DNA of 64,000 bases from Pseudomonas fluorescens (GCF_902498195.1 NZ_CABVIY010000002.1:620001-684000), one strand, 5' to 3'. Positions 19,749-29,661 are shown, counted from the first letter of the stretch. Notes: generated by a model not told the origin, from the letters alone. Numbers and translations: made by a program.

Positions 19749-20528
19749 ATGAGCAACATGAACCACGAGCGTGTCCTCAGTGTTCATCACTGGAACGACA
19801 CTCTGTTCAGCTTCAAGTGCACCCGTGATCCGGGCCTGCGCTTCGAGAACGGTCAGTTCGTGATGATCGGCCTGCAACAACCCAATGGCCGCCCGCTTAT
19901 GCGCGCTTACTCGATTGCCAGCCCGAACTGGGAAGAGCATCTCGAGTTTTTCAGCATCAAGGTGCCAGATGGTCCGCTGACTTCCCAGTTGCAGCACCTC
20001 AAGGAAGGCGACGAGATCATCATCAGCAAGAAGCCTACCGGCACGCTGGTGCTGGATGACCTGAAGCCTGGCAAGCACCTGTACCTGCTCAGCACCGGTA
20101 CCGGCCTGGCGCCGTTCATGAGCGTCATCCAGGACCCGGAAACCTACGAGCGTTTCGAAAAAGTGATCCTGTGCCACGGCGTGCGTTACGTCAACGAAGT
20201 CGCCTACCGCGAGTTCATCACCGAGCACCTGCCGCAGAACGAGTTCTTCGGCGACGCCCTGCGTGACAAGTTGATCTACTACCCGACCGTAACCCGCGAG
20301 CCGTTCGAAAACGAAGGCCGCCTGACCGACCTGATGCGCAGCGGCAAGCTGTTCAGCGACATCGGTCTGCCGCCGATTAACCCGCAGGACGACCGCGCCA
20401 TGCTGTGCGGCAGCCCGAGCATGCTCGACGAAACCAGCGAAGTGCTGAACAGCTTCGGCCTGAAGGTTTCGCCGCGGATGCGCGAGCCGGGTGATTACCT
20501 GATCGAGCGTGCGTTCGTCGAGAAATAA
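19749..20528 (+). CDS. fpr: Ferredoxin-NADP(+) reductase
   Basis: A 259-residue flavoprotein. The FAD-binding motif RAYSIAS (about residue 57) and the NADP-binding segments STGTGLAPFMS and CHGVRY are typical of bacterial subclass I FPRs. It passes electrons between NADPH and ferredoxin or flavodoxin and supports oxidative-stress and Fe-S repair. The start at 19749 has the ribosome-binding site CAGGAG; in-frame codons upstream to 19674 add unrelated residues. It is divergent from the finR regulator gene. Confidence 0.95.
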   Translation: MSNMNHERVLSVHHWNDTLFSFKCTRDPGLRFENGQFVMIGLQQPNGRPLMRAYSIASPNWEEHLEFFSIKVPDGPLTSQLQHLKEGDEIIISKKPTGTLVLDDLKPGKHLYLLSTGTGLAPFMSVIQDPETYERFEKVILCHGVRYVNEVAYREFITEHLPQNEFFGDALRDKLIYYPTVTREPFENEGRLTDLMRSGKLFSDIGLPPINPQDDRAMLCGSPSMLDETSEVLNSFGLKVSPRMREPGDYLIERAFVEK

Positions 20529-20555
20529 GAGCACCGCTCAGCCGCGTTGCTTTAC

Positions 20556-20648
20556 CTGTGGGAGCGAGCCTGCTCGCGAAGAGGATGTACCAGTCGGCAT
20601 TGATGTTGACTGACACACCCCCTTTCGCGAGCAGGCTCGCTCCCACAG
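20556..20648. repeat. REPIN (two inverted REP halves, family A)
   Basis: CTGTGGGAGCGAGCCTGCTC (20556-20575) and its inverse GAGCAGGCTCGCTCCCACAG (20629-20648) flank a variable middle. It is a Pseudomonas REP doublet between fpr and trmO, likely mobilised by a RAYT transposase elsewhere in the genome. Confidence 0.9.
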
Positions 20649-20661
20649 TGGTTTGTGGCGT

Positions 20662-21360
20662 TCAGATCTTTGCGGGAATCACTTCGAGCACGCGGATCAG
20701 CTCCGGCGTCGGGTAGTGCCAGCGCACATCCAGGTCCCAGAACTGCGCACCGTATTCCCGCTCCGGCGCCGGTGTCTGGTAAGCGGGGCGCGGATCCTGC
20801 GCCAAACATTGCTCAATCAACTCAACCAACGGCTCTGCAAGGCGTTGAGCGTGACCGTGAGCCTGATGCAGCGCACTCTCCGTCCACTGCACGGGAATCA
20901 GCCGTGGCGCGGCGCTGGCGATGTTGTTGGAGGCTGCATCGATGATGTCGGCGTAAGGCACATAGGGTTTGATATCCAGAACCGGTGTGCCATCCAGCAG
21001 ATCGATGCCGGATATCCAAAGGCGATTGGCTTCGACCTTGTCCAGTTTCACCACGGATTGGCCAATGCCGTTAGGGCGGTGGGTGGCGCGGGTGGCAAAC
21101 ACGCCCATGGATTTGTTACCGCCCAGGCGAGGCGGGCGCACTTTGAGGCGCGGCTTGTCCTCCAGGGCTTGATGAAACAGGAACAGCAGCCAGACATGGC
21201 TGACCTGCTCCAGTCCCTGCACCGCATCGCCCTGGTCGAATGGTGCCACCAATTCCAGGACGCCGCGCGCGGCCGGGGCCAGTTGGGGTTGGCGCGGGAT
21301 GGCGAACTTCTCCTTGAAGCAGGAACGCACGAAGCCGATGGGGGAAACGCTGTAGGTCAT
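20662..21360 (-). CDS. trmO: tRNA (N6-threonylcarbamoyladenosine(37)-N6)-methyltransferase TrmO
   Basis: A 232-residue TrmO/YaeB family protein. The N-terminus PIGFVRSCFKEKFAIPRQP and the motif THRPNGIGQSVVKL are diagnostic. The enzyme uses SAM to methylate t6A37 of tRNA-Thr to m6t6A. The start at 21360 (MTYSVSP) agrees with the family; codons up to 21393 would add 11 proline-rich residues. REP elements bracket the gene on both sides. Confidence 0.92.
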   Translation of the reverse strand: MTYSVSPIGFVRSCFKEKFAIPRQPQLAPAARGVLELVAPFDQGDAVQGLEQVSHVWLLFLFHQALEDKPRLKVRPPRLGGNKSMGVFATRATHRPNGIGQSVVKLDKVEANRLWISGIDLLDGTPVLDIKPYVPYADIIDAASNNIASAAPRLIPVQWTESALHQAHGHAQRLAEPLVELIEQCLAQDPRPAYQTPAPEREYGAQFWDLDVRWHYPTPELIRVLEVIPAKI

Positions 21361-21436
21361 GGTGGGCGGTCGAGGCGGGATGAGGGTGGGCATGATAACC
21401 CGATCGACTTGTGTTCAGTGTTGGCTGTGCTGGCCC

Positions 21437-21530
21437 TTTCGCGAGCAGGCTCGCTCCCACAGTGGATCTGTGTCGGACACAAAATTTGTGAACACCGATT
21501 CCCCTTGTGGGAGCGGGCTTGCTCGCGAAC
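21437..21530. repeat. REP pair, family A, outward arrangement
   Basis: A reverse REP (about 21437-21462) is followed by a forward REP (about 21505-21530), each with the core GGGAGCGnGCyTGCTCGC. It lies between trmO (minus, starting 21360) and the end of the rhlG-like gene. Confidence 0.87.
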
Positions 21531-21545
21531 GCCGCACCGCCAATC

Positions 21546-22316
21546 TCAGAGGCTGAACCCTCCATCCAGCGGAATGATGTTACCGGTCATATACGCCCCG
21601 GCCGTACTCGCCAGGCTGATCGCCAGCGCCGCCATTTCCTCCTCGCGCCCCCAGCGCTTCATCGGGATCAGTGCCGTGTCCTGCGCCAATGCCTGCTCAT
21701 CATTGCCGATGTGTTGGGTCATCTTGCTCGGAAAGCGCCCCGGTGCGATCACGTTGACGTTGATGTGCTGGCTCACCAGTTCCCGTGCCAGGATTCGCGA
21801 AAGCTGATGCAGCGCCGCCTTGCTTGGCCCATAGGCATAGGCCTGTTCGCCGAAGGATGAAATCCCGGCAACCGAGCCGATGTTGATGACCCGTGCCGGA
21901 TTCGCAGGCGAGCCGGCCTTGCGCAGCAACGGCAGGAATTGCTGGATGCAATTGAATACCGATGTCACGTTGAGCTGCATGACCTTTTCCCAGCCTTTGA
22001 TGGGGTAGCTCTCCAGAGGGGCGCCCCAGGTGGTGCCGGCGTTATTGACCAGAATGTCGAGGTGGGTGATCTGCTCGCCCAGCCGCGTGGCCAGCTGCAA
22101 CACGCCTTCTTCGGTGGCGAGGTTGGCCGCTACGCCATGGCAGCGTCCGAAGGCACCGAGTTCATCCGCCGTTTGCTGGCAGGCTTCGGCATCGCGGGCG
22201 CAGACGTACACGGTGGCGCCGGCTTCGACATAAGCCTTGGCGATCATTTTGCCGATACCACGGGTGCCGCCGGTCACCAGCGCGGTGCGGCCTTGTAGGG
22301 AAAAATAGGGATGCAT
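21546..22316 (-). CDS. rhlG: RhlG-like short-chain dehydrogenase (beta-ketoacyl reductase family)
   Basis: A 256-residue SDR. The cofactor motif is TGGTRGIG, the NNAG motif is present, and the catalytic Ser-Tyr-Lys appears as GSVAG ... YAYGPSKAA. It starts MHPYFSLQGRTALVTGG and matches the length and local sequence of P. aeruginosa RhlG, an NADPH-dependent reductase first linked to rhamnolipid synthesis. No rhlAB genes are in the window, so a rhamnolipid role should not be assumed. The frame extends to 22451 but the added residues are not SDR-like. Confidence 0.83.
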   Translation of the reverse strand: MHPYFSLQGRTALVTGGTRGIGKMIAKAYVEAGATVYVCARDAEACQQTADELGAFGRCHGVAANLATEEGVLQLATRLGEQITHLDILVNNAGTTWGAPLESYPIKGWEKVMQLNVTSVFNCIQQFLPLLRKAGSPANPARVINIGSVAGISSFGEQAYAYGPSKAALHQLSRILARELVSQHINVNVIAPGRFPSKMTQHIGNDEQALAQDTALIPMKRWGREEEMAALAISLASTAGAYMTGNIIPLDGGFSL

Positions 22317-22410
22317 GGCAAATCCTGAAGACTGAGGGTCATTACACCCTAGTCGCCAGCCGCCGGAAGCGGAGCCACTATTTTTATGCGGAATGGGGGG
22401 CCATTCGGAC

Positions 22411-22512
22411 CTGTAGGCGCTGCCGAGCTTGGCGAGGCTGTGATCTTTCAAATTTCAGCTGGTTGAAAAGATCAAGAGATCGCAGCCTCGCTACGCTCGA
22501 CAGCTCCTACTG
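22411..22512. repeat. Degenerate REP pair, family B
   Basis: TGTAGGCGCTGCCGAG on one side and CTCGACAGCTCCTAC on the other, with AGGCTGTGATCTTT facing AAGATC...GATCGCAGCCT, form a long imperfect inverted repeat between the rhlG-like gene and the DUF1456 gene. The core resembles GATCGCAGCCTGCGGCAGCTCC seen at 34310 and 40361. Confidence 0.7.
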
Positions 22513-22531
22513 GTCAGAGGCGTGTTGCACG

Positions 22532-23002
22532 TTACTGTGGGCGCACGCGCAGGGTCAGGCCCTTGAGGAAGTTACGCAGCAACTGGTCGCCGCACGGGCG
22601 GTAGTTGGTGTGGCCGAACTTGCGGAACAGTGCGCTCAGTTCCGGCTTGGACACCGGGAACTCGGCGGCCTTGAGGATCGCGTGCATGTCGTCTTCCTTC
22701 AGTTCGAAGGCCACGCGCAGCTTTTTCAGAATGATGTTGTTGGTCACCGGGACTTCGATCGGCTGCGGCGGACGGCTTTCATCCTTGCCGCGCTTGAAGA
22801 TCACCAGGCCGTCGAGGAAGTGCGCCATGACTTCGTCCGGGCAGCGCACGAAGCCTTCTTCGTCCTCTTCTTTCTTGTCAAGGTACGTCAGGAGGTCTGG
22901 CAGGGTCACGTCCATGCCGCCGAGCTTGATGATCTCGATGACCTTCTTGTCGCTGATGTCGAGCATGTAGCGCACGCTGCGCAGTACGTCGTTATGAATC
23001 AT
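22532..23002 (-). CDS. DUF1456 (YehS-like) protein
   Basis: A 156-residue protein with two DUF1456 repeats: NDVLRSVRYMLDISDKKVIEI (residues 3-23) and NNIILKKLRVAFELKEDDM (about 88-106), each followed by LPDLLTYL- or VSKPELSALFRKFG-type helices. The duplicated unit and length match E. coli YehS. Function is unknown; the C-terminal part is basic. It lies 75 bases downstream of the pseudouridine synthase gene on the same strand. Confidence 0.88.
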   Translation of the reverse strand: MIHNDVLRSVRYMLDISDKKVIEIIKLGGMDVTLPDLLTYLDKKEEDEEGFVRCPDEVMAHFLDGLVIFKRGKDESRPPQPIEVPVTNNIILKKLRVAFELKEDDMHAILKAAEFPVSKPELSALFRKFGHTNYRPCGDQLLRNFLKGLTLRVRPQ

Positions 23003-23077
23003 GTAGGCAGTCCTGATATTCAGCTGTGGGCGTCGCGTCCAGGCGCGACACCGAAATGTGTGGCGGCGTGAAAAGCC

Positions 23078-23788
23078 TTAGAACTTCTCTTTGCCGGACA
23101 GGTAGCGCCATTGCCCCAGGGGCACCTTGCCGATGGACACGCCGCCGATACGGATGCGGCGGATGGCCACGACCTTCAGGCCGACCGCCTGGCAGAACAG
23201 GGCGATCACCCCCGGTTGCGGGTTCTTCATGGCGAAACGCAGGCGGTTTTCGTTCTGCCAGCTGGCCTTGACCGCCGGGAGTTCCTTGCCCTTGTACGTC
23301 AGGCCGTGTTGCAGGCGATTGAGGCCATGCTCGACCATGTCGCCTTCAACCTCGACCACGTATTCCTGCTCGATCTTGCTGGCATCGGCCGTGAGCTTGC
23401 GCAGAATCTTCCAGTCCTGGGTGAACACCAGCAGGCCGCTGGCATTGGCCTGCAGGTCGGTGCTGGCGGTCAGGCGCTGGAAGTGGCCCTTGAGCGGGCG
23501 TTTGCCGTAGCGATGTTCTTCGCTCAGGGTTTCGGCGGTGATGGTCGCCATGGCGCTGTCCGCGTCCATGCCGGCGGGCACGTTGAGCAGAAGGGTCACC
23601 GGTTCCGGCGCGGTGGCCTTGGCATCCTTGTCGAGTTCGACTTTCTGGGCGCCGACCTTGAACTGCGGCTCGTCGATGACTTCGCCGTCGACGGTGACCC
23701 AGCCGCCCTCGATGAACAGCTCAGCCTCCCGACGGGAACAGCCGACGAGTTCGATGAGGCGTTTGGAGAGTCGAATCGGGTCAGTCAT
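23078..23788 (-). CDS. RsuA/RluB/RluF-family pseudouridine synthase
   Basis: A 236-residue enzyme. An N-terminal S4 RNA-binding domain (RLSKRLIELVGCSRREAELFIEGGWVTVDG) precedes a pseudouridine synthase domain, with the catalytic aspartate in TDLQANASGLLVFTQD, a variant of the usual RLDxxTxGLL motif. The C-terminal RRIRIGGVSIGKVPLGQWR is typical of this family. It modifies a uridine in rRNA or tRNA; RluF is the closest guess but not proven. The start at 23788 (MTDPIRLSK) gives the standard S4 N-terminus. Confidence 0.88.
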   Translation of the reverse strand: MTDPIRLSKRLIELVGCSRREAELFIEGGWVTVDGEVIDEPQFKVGAQKVELDKDAKATAPEPVTLLLNVPAGMDADSAMATITAETLSEEHRYGKRPLKGHFQRLTASTDLQANASGLLVFTQDWKILRKLTADASKIEQEYVVEVEGDMVEHGLNRLQHGLTYKGKELPAVKASWQNENRLRFAMKNPQPGVIALFCQAVGLKVVAIRRIRIGGVSIGKVPLGQWRYLSGKEKF

Positions 23789-23871
23789 GACAGGGCCGTA
23801 ACAAAAAAGGGGTGGGCATTGTACCTGCCTGGCGCCGGTTAATCCCGGAACCATTTTGCCGCAGGGGCTTT

Positions 23872-23963
23872 TTGTGGGAGCGGGCTTGCTCGCGAAAGCG
23901 GTGGAACAGCGAACATTAAGGGTGACTGACACACCGCTTTCGCGAACAAGCCCGCTCCCACAA
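23872..23963. repeat. REPIN, family A
   Basis: TTGTGGGAGCGGGCTTGCTC at the left and its inverse (GAACAAGCCCGCTCCCACAA, one mismatch) at the right enclose a variable middle, between the pseudouridine synthase start and the GNAT gene. Confidence 0.9.
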
Positions 23964-23978
23964 GGGGTCTGTGTTGTG

Positions 23979-24452
23979 TCAGCCGTTGCGCGTCAGTTGA
24001 TGCGCCTGGCGAAAGCGCATGTGCAACAACGGATACGGCTGGCCCATGCCATCAACTTCCGAACGGCCGATCACCTCGAACCCTTGCTTGAAATAAAACC
24101 CCAGGGCTTGCGGGTTCTGTTCGTTGACGTCCAGTTGATCGGCATTGAGGTGTTCCATGGCATAGCGCAACAACTGCTTGCCCAGTCCCTGGCCACGATG
24201 CGCCGGATCAATGAAGAGCATTTCGATCTTGCCCGCCGCGACGCCGGCGAACCCGGTGATGCGCTGGCGCGCGTCTTTGGTGCAGATCAGCATCACGGCG
24301 TCGAGGTAACGGGTCAGCACCAGGTTTTTCAGCAGTTCGATGTAGCTGTCCGGCAGAAAGTCATGGGTGGCGCGTACCGACGCTTCCCAGACCTGTGTCA
24401 GTTCTTCGTAGTCGCTCAGTTTCGGTGTGTGGATAACCGAATGTCGGCGCAT
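23979..24452 (-). CDS. GNAT-family N-acetyltransferase (YjaB-like)
   Basis: A 157-residue acetyltransferase. The acetyl-CoA binding motif is RGQGLGKQLL (about residue 88), after the strand IEMLFIDP. The segments VRATHDFL, DVNEQNPQALGFY and GRSEVDGMGQPYPLLHM match E. coli YjaB, an acetyltransferase of unknown substrate. The start at 24452 (MRRHSVIH) fits; the frame reaches 24509. A terminator between this gene and rimO shows it is a separate unit. Confidence 0.88.
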   Translation of the reverse strand: MRRHSVIHTPKLSDYEELTQVWEASVRATHDFLPDSYIELLKNLVLTRYLDAVMLICTKDARQRITGFAGVAAGKIEMLFIDPAHRGQGLGKQLLRYAMEHLNADQLDVNEQNPQALGFYFKQGFEVIGRSEVDGMGQPYPLLHMRFRQAHQLTRNG

Positions 24453-24523
24453 GCCCGCCTGCTCCTTCTTTTCACAACCGGCTGTAAAGGGTGAGAGTCC
24501 ATTCCACACAAAACGATAGCCGT

Positions 24524-24562
24524 AAAAAAGCCCCGCATCTCGTCAAGAGAGCGGGGCTTTTC
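24524..24562 (-). terminator. rimO terminator (minus strand)
   Basis: AAAAAAGCCCCGC and GCGGGGCTTTT form a stem around a 14-base loop, 14 bases after the rimO stop; the U-tract on the minus strand comes from the A-run at 24524. Confidence 0.88.
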
Positions 24563-24575
24563 ATATTTTTTTCGT

Positions 24576-25913
24576 TTAGATCTGTTCGGCCCAGAGGTCG
24601 TATTCGTCGGCGTCGGTCACTTTGCACCAGACCTTGTCGCCCGGCTTGAGGTTGCTGCCGTTGTCGATGAACACGTTGCCGTCGATTTCCGGGGCATCGA
24701 AGAAGCAGCGGCCGACCGCGCCCTGCTCGTCGACTTCATCGACCAGGACTTCGATCTCGCGGCCGATGCGCATTTGCAGGCGTGCCGAGCTGATGGCCTG
24801 CTGGTGCGCCATGAAGCGCTCCCAACGGTCCTGCTTGACGTCATCCGGCACCACGTCCAGGTCCAGGTCGTTGGCGGGCGCGCCTTCGACTGGCGAGTAC
24901 TGGAAGCAGCCGACGCGATCGAGCTGGGCTTCGGTCAGCCAGTTGAGCAGGTACTGGAAGTCTTCTTCGGTTTCGCCGGGGAAGCCGACGATGAAGGTCG
25001 AACGGATGATCAGGTCCGGGCAGATTTCGCGCCAGTTCTTGATCCGGGCCAGGGTCTTGTCTTCGAACGCCGGGCGCTTCATCGACTTCAGCACTTTCGG
25101 GCTGGCGTGCTGGAACGGGATGTCCAGGTACGGCAGGATCTTGCCGGCGGCCATCAGCGGGATCAGCTCGTCGACGTGCGGGTACGGGTAGACGTAGTGC
25201 AGGCGAACCCAGACACCGAGGGTGCTCAAGGCTTCGCAGAGTTCGGTCATGCGGGTTTTCACCGGCGCGCCGTTCCAGAAACCGGTGCGGTATTTCACGT
25301 CGACACCGTAGGCGCTGGTGTCCTGGGAGATCACCAGCAGCTCTTTCACGCCGGACTTGACCAGGCGCTGGGCCTCGTCGAGCACATCGCCGACCGGACG
25401 GCTGACCAGCTTGCCGCGCATCGACGGGATGATGCAGAAGCTGCAGCTGTGGTTGCAGCCTTCGGAAATCTTCAGGTAGGCGTAGTGGCGTGGGGTCAGC
25501 TTGATCCCTTGCGGCGGCACCAGGTCGATCAACGGGTTGTGATCCTGGCGCGGCGGCACGACTTCGTGCACGGCGTTGACCACTTGCTCGTACTGCTGCG
25601 GACCGGTCACGGCCAGCACGCTCGGGTGCACGTTGCGGATGTTGCCTTCTTCGACGCCCATGCAGCCGGTCACGATGACCTTGCCGTTTTCCTTGATGGC
25701 TTCGCCGATCACTTCCAGGGACTCGGCCTTGGCCGAATCGATGAAGCCGCAGGTGTTGACCACCACGACATCGGCGTCCTGGTAGGTGGACACGACGTCA
25801 TAACCTTCCATGCGCAGCTGAGTCAGGATGCGCTCGGAGTCGACCAGTGCTTTGGGGCAACCCAGGGATACGAAGCCAACCTTTGGATTGGCCGGCGCAG
25901 GAGTGGTGGACAT
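24576..25913 (-). CDS. rimO: Ribosomal protein S12 methylthiotransferase RimO
   Basis: A 445-residue radical-SAM methylthiotransferase. The N-terminal UPF0004 domain has cluster cysteines in SLGCPK, NTCGFI and TGCMG. The radical-SAM triad is CNHSCSFC, and a C-terminal TRAM domain begins near [15 protein letters not shown]. RimO adds a methylthio group to the conserved aspartate of ribosomal protein S12. The start at 25913 gives [21 protein letters not shown]; upstream codons to 25964 are not conserved in type. Confidence 0.96.
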   Translation of the reverse strand: MSTTPAPANPKVGFVSLGCPKALVDSERILTQLRMEGYDVVSTYQDADVVVVNTCGFIDSAKAESLEVIGEAIKENGKVIVTGCMGVEEGNIRNVHPSVLAVTGPQQYEQVVNAVHEVVPPRQDHNPLIDLVPPQGIKLTPRHYAYLKISEGCNHSCSFCIIPSMRGKLVSRPVGDVLDEAQRLVKSGVKELLVISQDTSAYGVDVKYRTGFWNGAPVKTRMTELCEALSTLGVWVRLHYVYPYPHVDELIPLMAAGKILPYLDIPFQHASPKVLKSMKRPAFEDKTLARIKNWREICPDLIIRSTFIVGFPGETEEDFQYLLNWLTEAQLDRVGCFQYSPVEGAPANDLDLDVVPDDVKQDRWERFMAHQQAISSARLQMRIGREIEVLVDEVDEQGAVGRCFFDAPEIDGNVFIDNGSNLKPGDKVWCKVTDADEYDLWAEQI

Positions 25914-26201
25914 GTCTAACCTCGGTATTTGTGACGCCTCCAGCCGACAACGGCAAGGCGACAAACGGGCGCTTTGCTGCGCCTCTGATCAAAAAGTGCG
26001 CAATTCTAGCGATGGGAAGCGCTCTTGACCAGCTTTATGCAGGGAAATACGACGAGTGCTGCGCTATGCTTCGCGCCGTTGGGCTTTACCGATTTTTTAC
26101 AGTCAACAAAACGTCTGTAACAACAGGTAAAACAGCGCATGCTGCAATACAAAGCATAGTGCTTCGTTCGAAGAAGCCGGTTTGGGAATCAGGAGTGTTG
26201 G

Positions 26202-28103
26202 ATGGGTCAGGCAAGTAGTCACGCGGCGGGCGCCGAGCATTCGGCGGCGAAGCCGATCGGCATGCTGGTGGCGGCGGTCGGGGTGGTGTATGGCGATATC
26301 GGCACGAGTCCGTTGTACACCCTCAAAGAAGTGTTCTCCGGCGGCTATGGCGTGCCTGTGAACCATGACGGCGTGTTGGGCATTCTGGCGCTGATCTTCT
26401 GGTCGCTGATCTGGGTCGTATCGATCAAATACATGATGTTCGTGCTGCGCGCCGACAACCAGGGCGAAGGCGGGATCATGGCCTTGACCGCGCTGGCGCG
26501 GCGGGCGGCGGCGGGGCACGCCAGATTGCGCACCTTGCTGGTGGTGTGCGGATTGATCGGCGCAGCGCTGTTCTATGGCGACAGCATGATCACCCCGGCG
26601 ATTTCCGTGTTGTCGGCCATCGAGGGCCTGGGACTGGCATTCGACGGGATCGACCATTGGGTGGTGCCGCTGTCCCTGGTGGTGCTGGTCGCGTTGTTCC
26701 TGATTCAGCGCCACGGCACCGCGCGCATCGGCATCCTGTTCGGACCGATCATGGTCACCTGGTTCGTGGTGCTCGGGGCGCTGGGCGTCTACGGCATCCT
26801 CCAGCACCCGGAAGTGTTGCAAGCCATGAACCCGGTGTGGGGCGTGCGTTTCTTTATCGTGCACCCGGGCATGGGCGTGGCGATCCTCGGCGCGGTGGTG
26901 CTGGCGCTGACCGGTGCCGAAGCGCTGTACGCCGACATGGGGCACTTCGGCCGCAAGCCGATTGCCCGGGCGTGGTTCATCCTGGTGCTGCCGGCGCTGG
27001 TGCTGAACTACTTCGGCCAGGGAGCGCTGCTGCTGGGCGATCCGGAAGCGGCCCGCAACCCGTTTTACCTGCTGGCACCCAGCTGGGCGCTGATTCCGCT
27101 GGTGGGGTTGTCGACCATGGCCACGGTGATTGCCTCCCAGGCGGTGATTTCCGGGGCATTCTCCCTGACCCGACAGGCCATTCAGCTGGGCTACATCCCG
27201 CGCATGCACATCCAGCACACCTCCAGCGCCGAACAGGGTCAGATCTACATCGGGGCGGTGAACTGGTCGCTGATGGTCGGCGTGGTGCTGCTGGTGCTGG
27301 GTTTCGAGTCCTCCGGTGCCCTGGCTTCGGCCTACGGTGTGGCGGTGACCGGCACCATGCTGATGACCAGTATTCTGGTGTCGGCGGTGATATTGCTGTT
27401 GTGGAAGTGGCCACCGGTCCTGGCGGTGCCGATCCTGCTGGGTTTCCTGTTGGTGGATGGTGTGTACTTCGCCGCCAACGTGCCGAAAATCGTGCAGGGC
27501 GGGGCGTTTCCGGTGATCGCCGGTCTTGCGTTGTTTGTCCTGATGACCACCTGGAAGCGCGGCAAGCAGTTGCTGGTGGATCGTATCGACGAGGGCGGGC
27601 TGCCGCTGCCGATTTTCATCAGCAGCATCGCCGTACAACCGCCGCACCGCGTACAGGGCACGGCCGTGTTCCTCACCGCGCGACCGGACGCCGTGCCCCA
27701 TGCGCTGCTGCACAACCTGCTGCATAACCAGGTGCTGCATGAGCAAGTGGTGCTGCTGACCGTGGTGTACGAAGACATCCCAAGGGTGCCGCCGAACCGC
27801 CGTTTCGAGGTCGATTCCTACGGCGAAGGTTTCTTCCGGGTGATCCTGCACTTCGGCTTCACCGACGAGCCGGACGTGCCGCAGGCGTTGAAGCTGTGCC
27901 ATCTCGATGAACTGGATTTCAGTCCGATGCGCACCACGTATTTCCTCAGTCGCGAGACGGTCATCGCCTCCAAGCTCGAAGGCATGTCCCGCTGGCGCGA
28001 GGCGCTGTTCGCCTTCATGTTGCAGAACGCCAATGGCAACTTGCGCTTTTTCAACCTGCCGTTGAATCGGGTGATTGAGTTGGGGACGCAGGTGGAGATG
28101 TAA
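26202..28103 (+). CDS. kup: Low-affinity potassium transporter Kup
   Basis: A 633-residue KUP-family transporter with about 12 membrane helices in the first 440 residues and a soluble C-terminal domain. The signature [19 protein letters not shown] near residue 30 is diagnostic. It takes up potassium, probably with protons, across the inner membrane. A ribosome-binding site (CAGGAG) lies 7 bases before the ATG. The 288 bases back to rimO hold divergent promoters; I see no named element there. A terminator follows at 28118. Confidence 0.96.
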   Translation: MGQASSHAAGAEHSAAKPIGMLVAAVGVVYGDIGTSPLYTLKEVFSGGYGVPVNHDGVLGILALIFWSLIWVVSIKYMMFVLRADNQGEGGIMALTALARRAAAGHARLRTLLVVCGLIGAALFYGDSMITPAISVLSAIEGLGLAFDGIDHWVVPLSLVVLVALFLIQRHGTARIGILFGPIMVTWFVVLGALGVYGILQHPEVLQAMNPVWGVRFFIVHPGMGVAILGAVVLALTGAEALYADMGHFGRKPIARAWFILVLPALVLNYFGQGALLLGDPEAARNPFYLLAPSWALIPLVGLSTMATVIASQAVISGAFSLTRQAIQLGYIPRMHIQHTSSAEQGQIYIGAVNWSLMVGVVLLVLGFESSGALASAYGVAVTGTMLMTSILVSAVILLLWKWPPVLAVPILLGFLLVDGVYFAANVPKIVQGGAFPVIAGLALFVLMTTWKRGKQLLVDRIDEGGLPLPIFISSIAVQPPHRVQGTAVFLTARPDAVPHALLHNLLHNQVLHEQVVLLTVVYEDIPRVPPNRRFEVDSYGEGFFRVILHFGFTDEPDVPQALKLCHLDELDFSPMRTTYFLSRETVIASKLEGMSRWREALFAFMLQNANGNLRFFNLPLNRVIELGTQVEM

Positions 28104-28117
28104 GACCCGCATCATTG

Positions 28118-28154
28118 AAAGCCCCCGTTGCCGTCGTGGTAGCGGGGGCTTTTT
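28118..28154 (+). terminator. kup terminator
   Basis: AAAGCCCCCG and CGGGGGCTTT pair around a loop of about 15 bases and are followed by T residues, 15 bases after the kup stop. Confidence 0.9.
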
Positions 28155-28192
28155 AGTGGTCGGGCGCTTGATCTGAACCCTGCGCGAATCAC

Positions 28193-28285
28193 CTGTGGGA
28201 GCGGGCTTGCTCGCGAAGGCGGTGTCTCATTCAACGATGATGTCGACTGACACGGCCCCTTCGCGAGCAAGCCCGCTCCCACAAG
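28193..28285. repeat. REPIN, family A
   Basis: CTGTGGGAGCGGGCTTGCTC and the inverse GAGCAAGCCCGCTCCCACA flank a variable middle, lying between the convergent kup and virJ terminators. Confidence 0.9.
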
Positions 28286-28309
28286 GGTTCTGTGGTGTCT
28301 GCCGGGATG

Positions 28310-28348
28310 AAAAAGCCCCCGCTACCGTCAGGCAGCGGGGGCTTTTTT
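28310..28348 (-). terminator. virJ/mprF operon terminator (minus strand)
   Basis: AAAAGCCCCCGCT (28311-28323) pairs with AGCGGGGGCTTTT (28334-28346); A- and T-tracts on both sides allow action in both directions. It ends the mprF-virJ transcript 15 bases after its stop. Confidence 0.9.
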
Positions 28349-28362
28349 CGGCGCGGTTCAGG

Positions 28363-29661
28363 TCACTCCTGCGCCGTTGCTTCTTCCTTGGCCTGACGCT
28401 TCTCGATCACATCCACCAGGCGCTGGGCCAGCTTCGGGTAGTTCTCGTCGAAGTGGTGACCACCAGGCAACTGGATGGTCTCGCCCACGGCGCTCTTGTC
28501 GGTGCAGCCGCTTTCGTCGACTTCTTCTTCACCGTAGATGCACACCACTTTTTCGGCGGGCAGCTTGGCCATTTCGGGGCCGGTGGCGGCTTCCTTGCCG
28601 GCATTGCCCAACCAGCCTTCGACTTCAATTTCGAAGCTGCCGGTGCGGGCGAAGGCTAGCAGGATGATTGCATCCACGCGATTCTGCTCGGATTCGGCCA
28701 GGCGGTTGTAGATCGCCGGTAGCACATCGGCGCCGAACGAGTAGCCGGTCAGGATGAAGCGCTTGGTGCCCCATTTCTGCCGGTAGTGCTGCATCAGCTC
28801 GGCGAGGTCCAGGGCGCTTTGCTCGGGGCTCTTGTGCTGCCAGTAGTAGCGCAGGGTGTCGATGCCGACCACCGGATAGCCGATCTTGGCCATTTCGCCC
28901 GCGACATCGCGGTCCAGGTCGCGCCAGCCGCCATCACCGGACAGGAACAGGGTCACGGTGTCCTTGGCCTGGCCCGCCGGCACTTCGACCACCGGGATTT
29001 GCAGGCCGCCCGCGGCTTTGTCGCCACCGACGAGGATCTTGCGCAGTTCGTTGTTCAGCACTTGCGGCAGGTTGATGTCGTAGTCGCTGATGCTGGTTTC
29101 GGCATTGGGTTGGTCACGTACGAAGCCGGCGCTGGTGTCGTCCGGGTTGTCGTTCCAGGCCACCAGCCAGTGGCCATGAGCCGCGCTTTTCGGCAACAGG
29201 TGCGTGCAACCGCCTTTCTCCAGGGCCAGGTCCACCGAAACGGCCTGGGATTTGTCGTCCTTCTGCTCGGACAGCCAGCGCCACGCCAGCACGGCACCGG
29301 GGCCGATACCGCTGACCAGGGTCGCCGGGCCCTTGAGTTCCCTCAGGCCAGATTGCAAGGCGCGGCTTTGCAGCAGGCAGTCCTTGGGCAGAATGACCTG
29401 GACGATCTGCGCCGAACCGCTACGGCTCAGGGTCAGCAATTGTTTGTCGCTGAGTTTTTGATCTTCGTTGACGGCCACCAGCACCTGGGCGCGCGGCGTG
29501 CTGCCGGGGATGACGCGGGTCATCGCGGCACCGTCGGCCGGGGTCAACTGTTCGAGGGTCGGTTCCGGAGCCGGGCGTTTGAGGTACCAGTAGCCACCAC
29601 CGAGAATCAGGGCCAGCACCACCAGCGTGCCCAATACATAGCGCAAGGAGCGTTGAATCAT
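28363..29661 (-). CDS. virJ: VirJ/AcvB-family periplasmic aminoacyl-phosphatidylglycerol hydrolase
   Basis: A 432-residue protein with an N-terminal membrane anchor or signal (YVLGTLVVLALILGGGYWYL) and a C-terminal VirJ domain of alpha/beta-hydrolase type. The nucleophile elbow is GYSFGAD (about residue 315), the oxyanion region LFLSGDGGWRD, and the likely catalytic His lies in LPGGHHFDEN. Its start overlaps the mprF stop (ATGA). In P. aeruginosa PA0919 next to mprF hydrolyses alanyl-phosphatidylglycerol, and Agrobacterium AcvB removes lysyl-PG. The pair probably makes and trims aminoacylated lipid in response to acid or cationic agents. Confidence 0.87.
   Translation of the reverse strand: MIQRSLRYVLGTLVVLALILGGGYWYLKRPAPEPTLEQLTPADGAAMTRVIPGSTPRAQVLVAVNEDQKLSDKQLLTLSRSGSAQIVQVILPKDCLLQSRALQSGLRELKGPATLVSGIGPGAVLAWRWLSEQKDDKSQAVSVDLALEKGGCTHLLPKSAAHGHWLVAWNDNPDDTSAGFVRDQPNAETSISDYDINLPQVLNNELRKILVGGDKAAGGLQIPVVEVPAGQAKDTVTLFLSGDGGWRDLDRDVAGEMAKIGYPVVGIDTLRYYWQHKSPEQSALDLAELMQHYRQKWGTKRFILTGYSFGADVLPAIYNRLAESEQNRVDAIILLAFARTGSFEIEVEGWLGNAGKEAATGPEMAKLPAEKVVCIYGEEEVDESGCTDKSAVGETIQLPGGHHFDENYPKLAQRLVDVIEKRQAKEEATAQE

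Noticed and set aside
26103..28115. A 670-codon minus-strand frame antisense to kup
   Set aside because: It is rich in His, Gln and Arg, typical of antisense translation of a GC-rich membrane gene, and lacks any domain.
20556..28285. Repeated palindromes that could suggest CRISPR repeats
   Set aside because: The units are inverted pairs scattered between genes, with no regular spacers and no cas genes; they are REP/REPIN elements.
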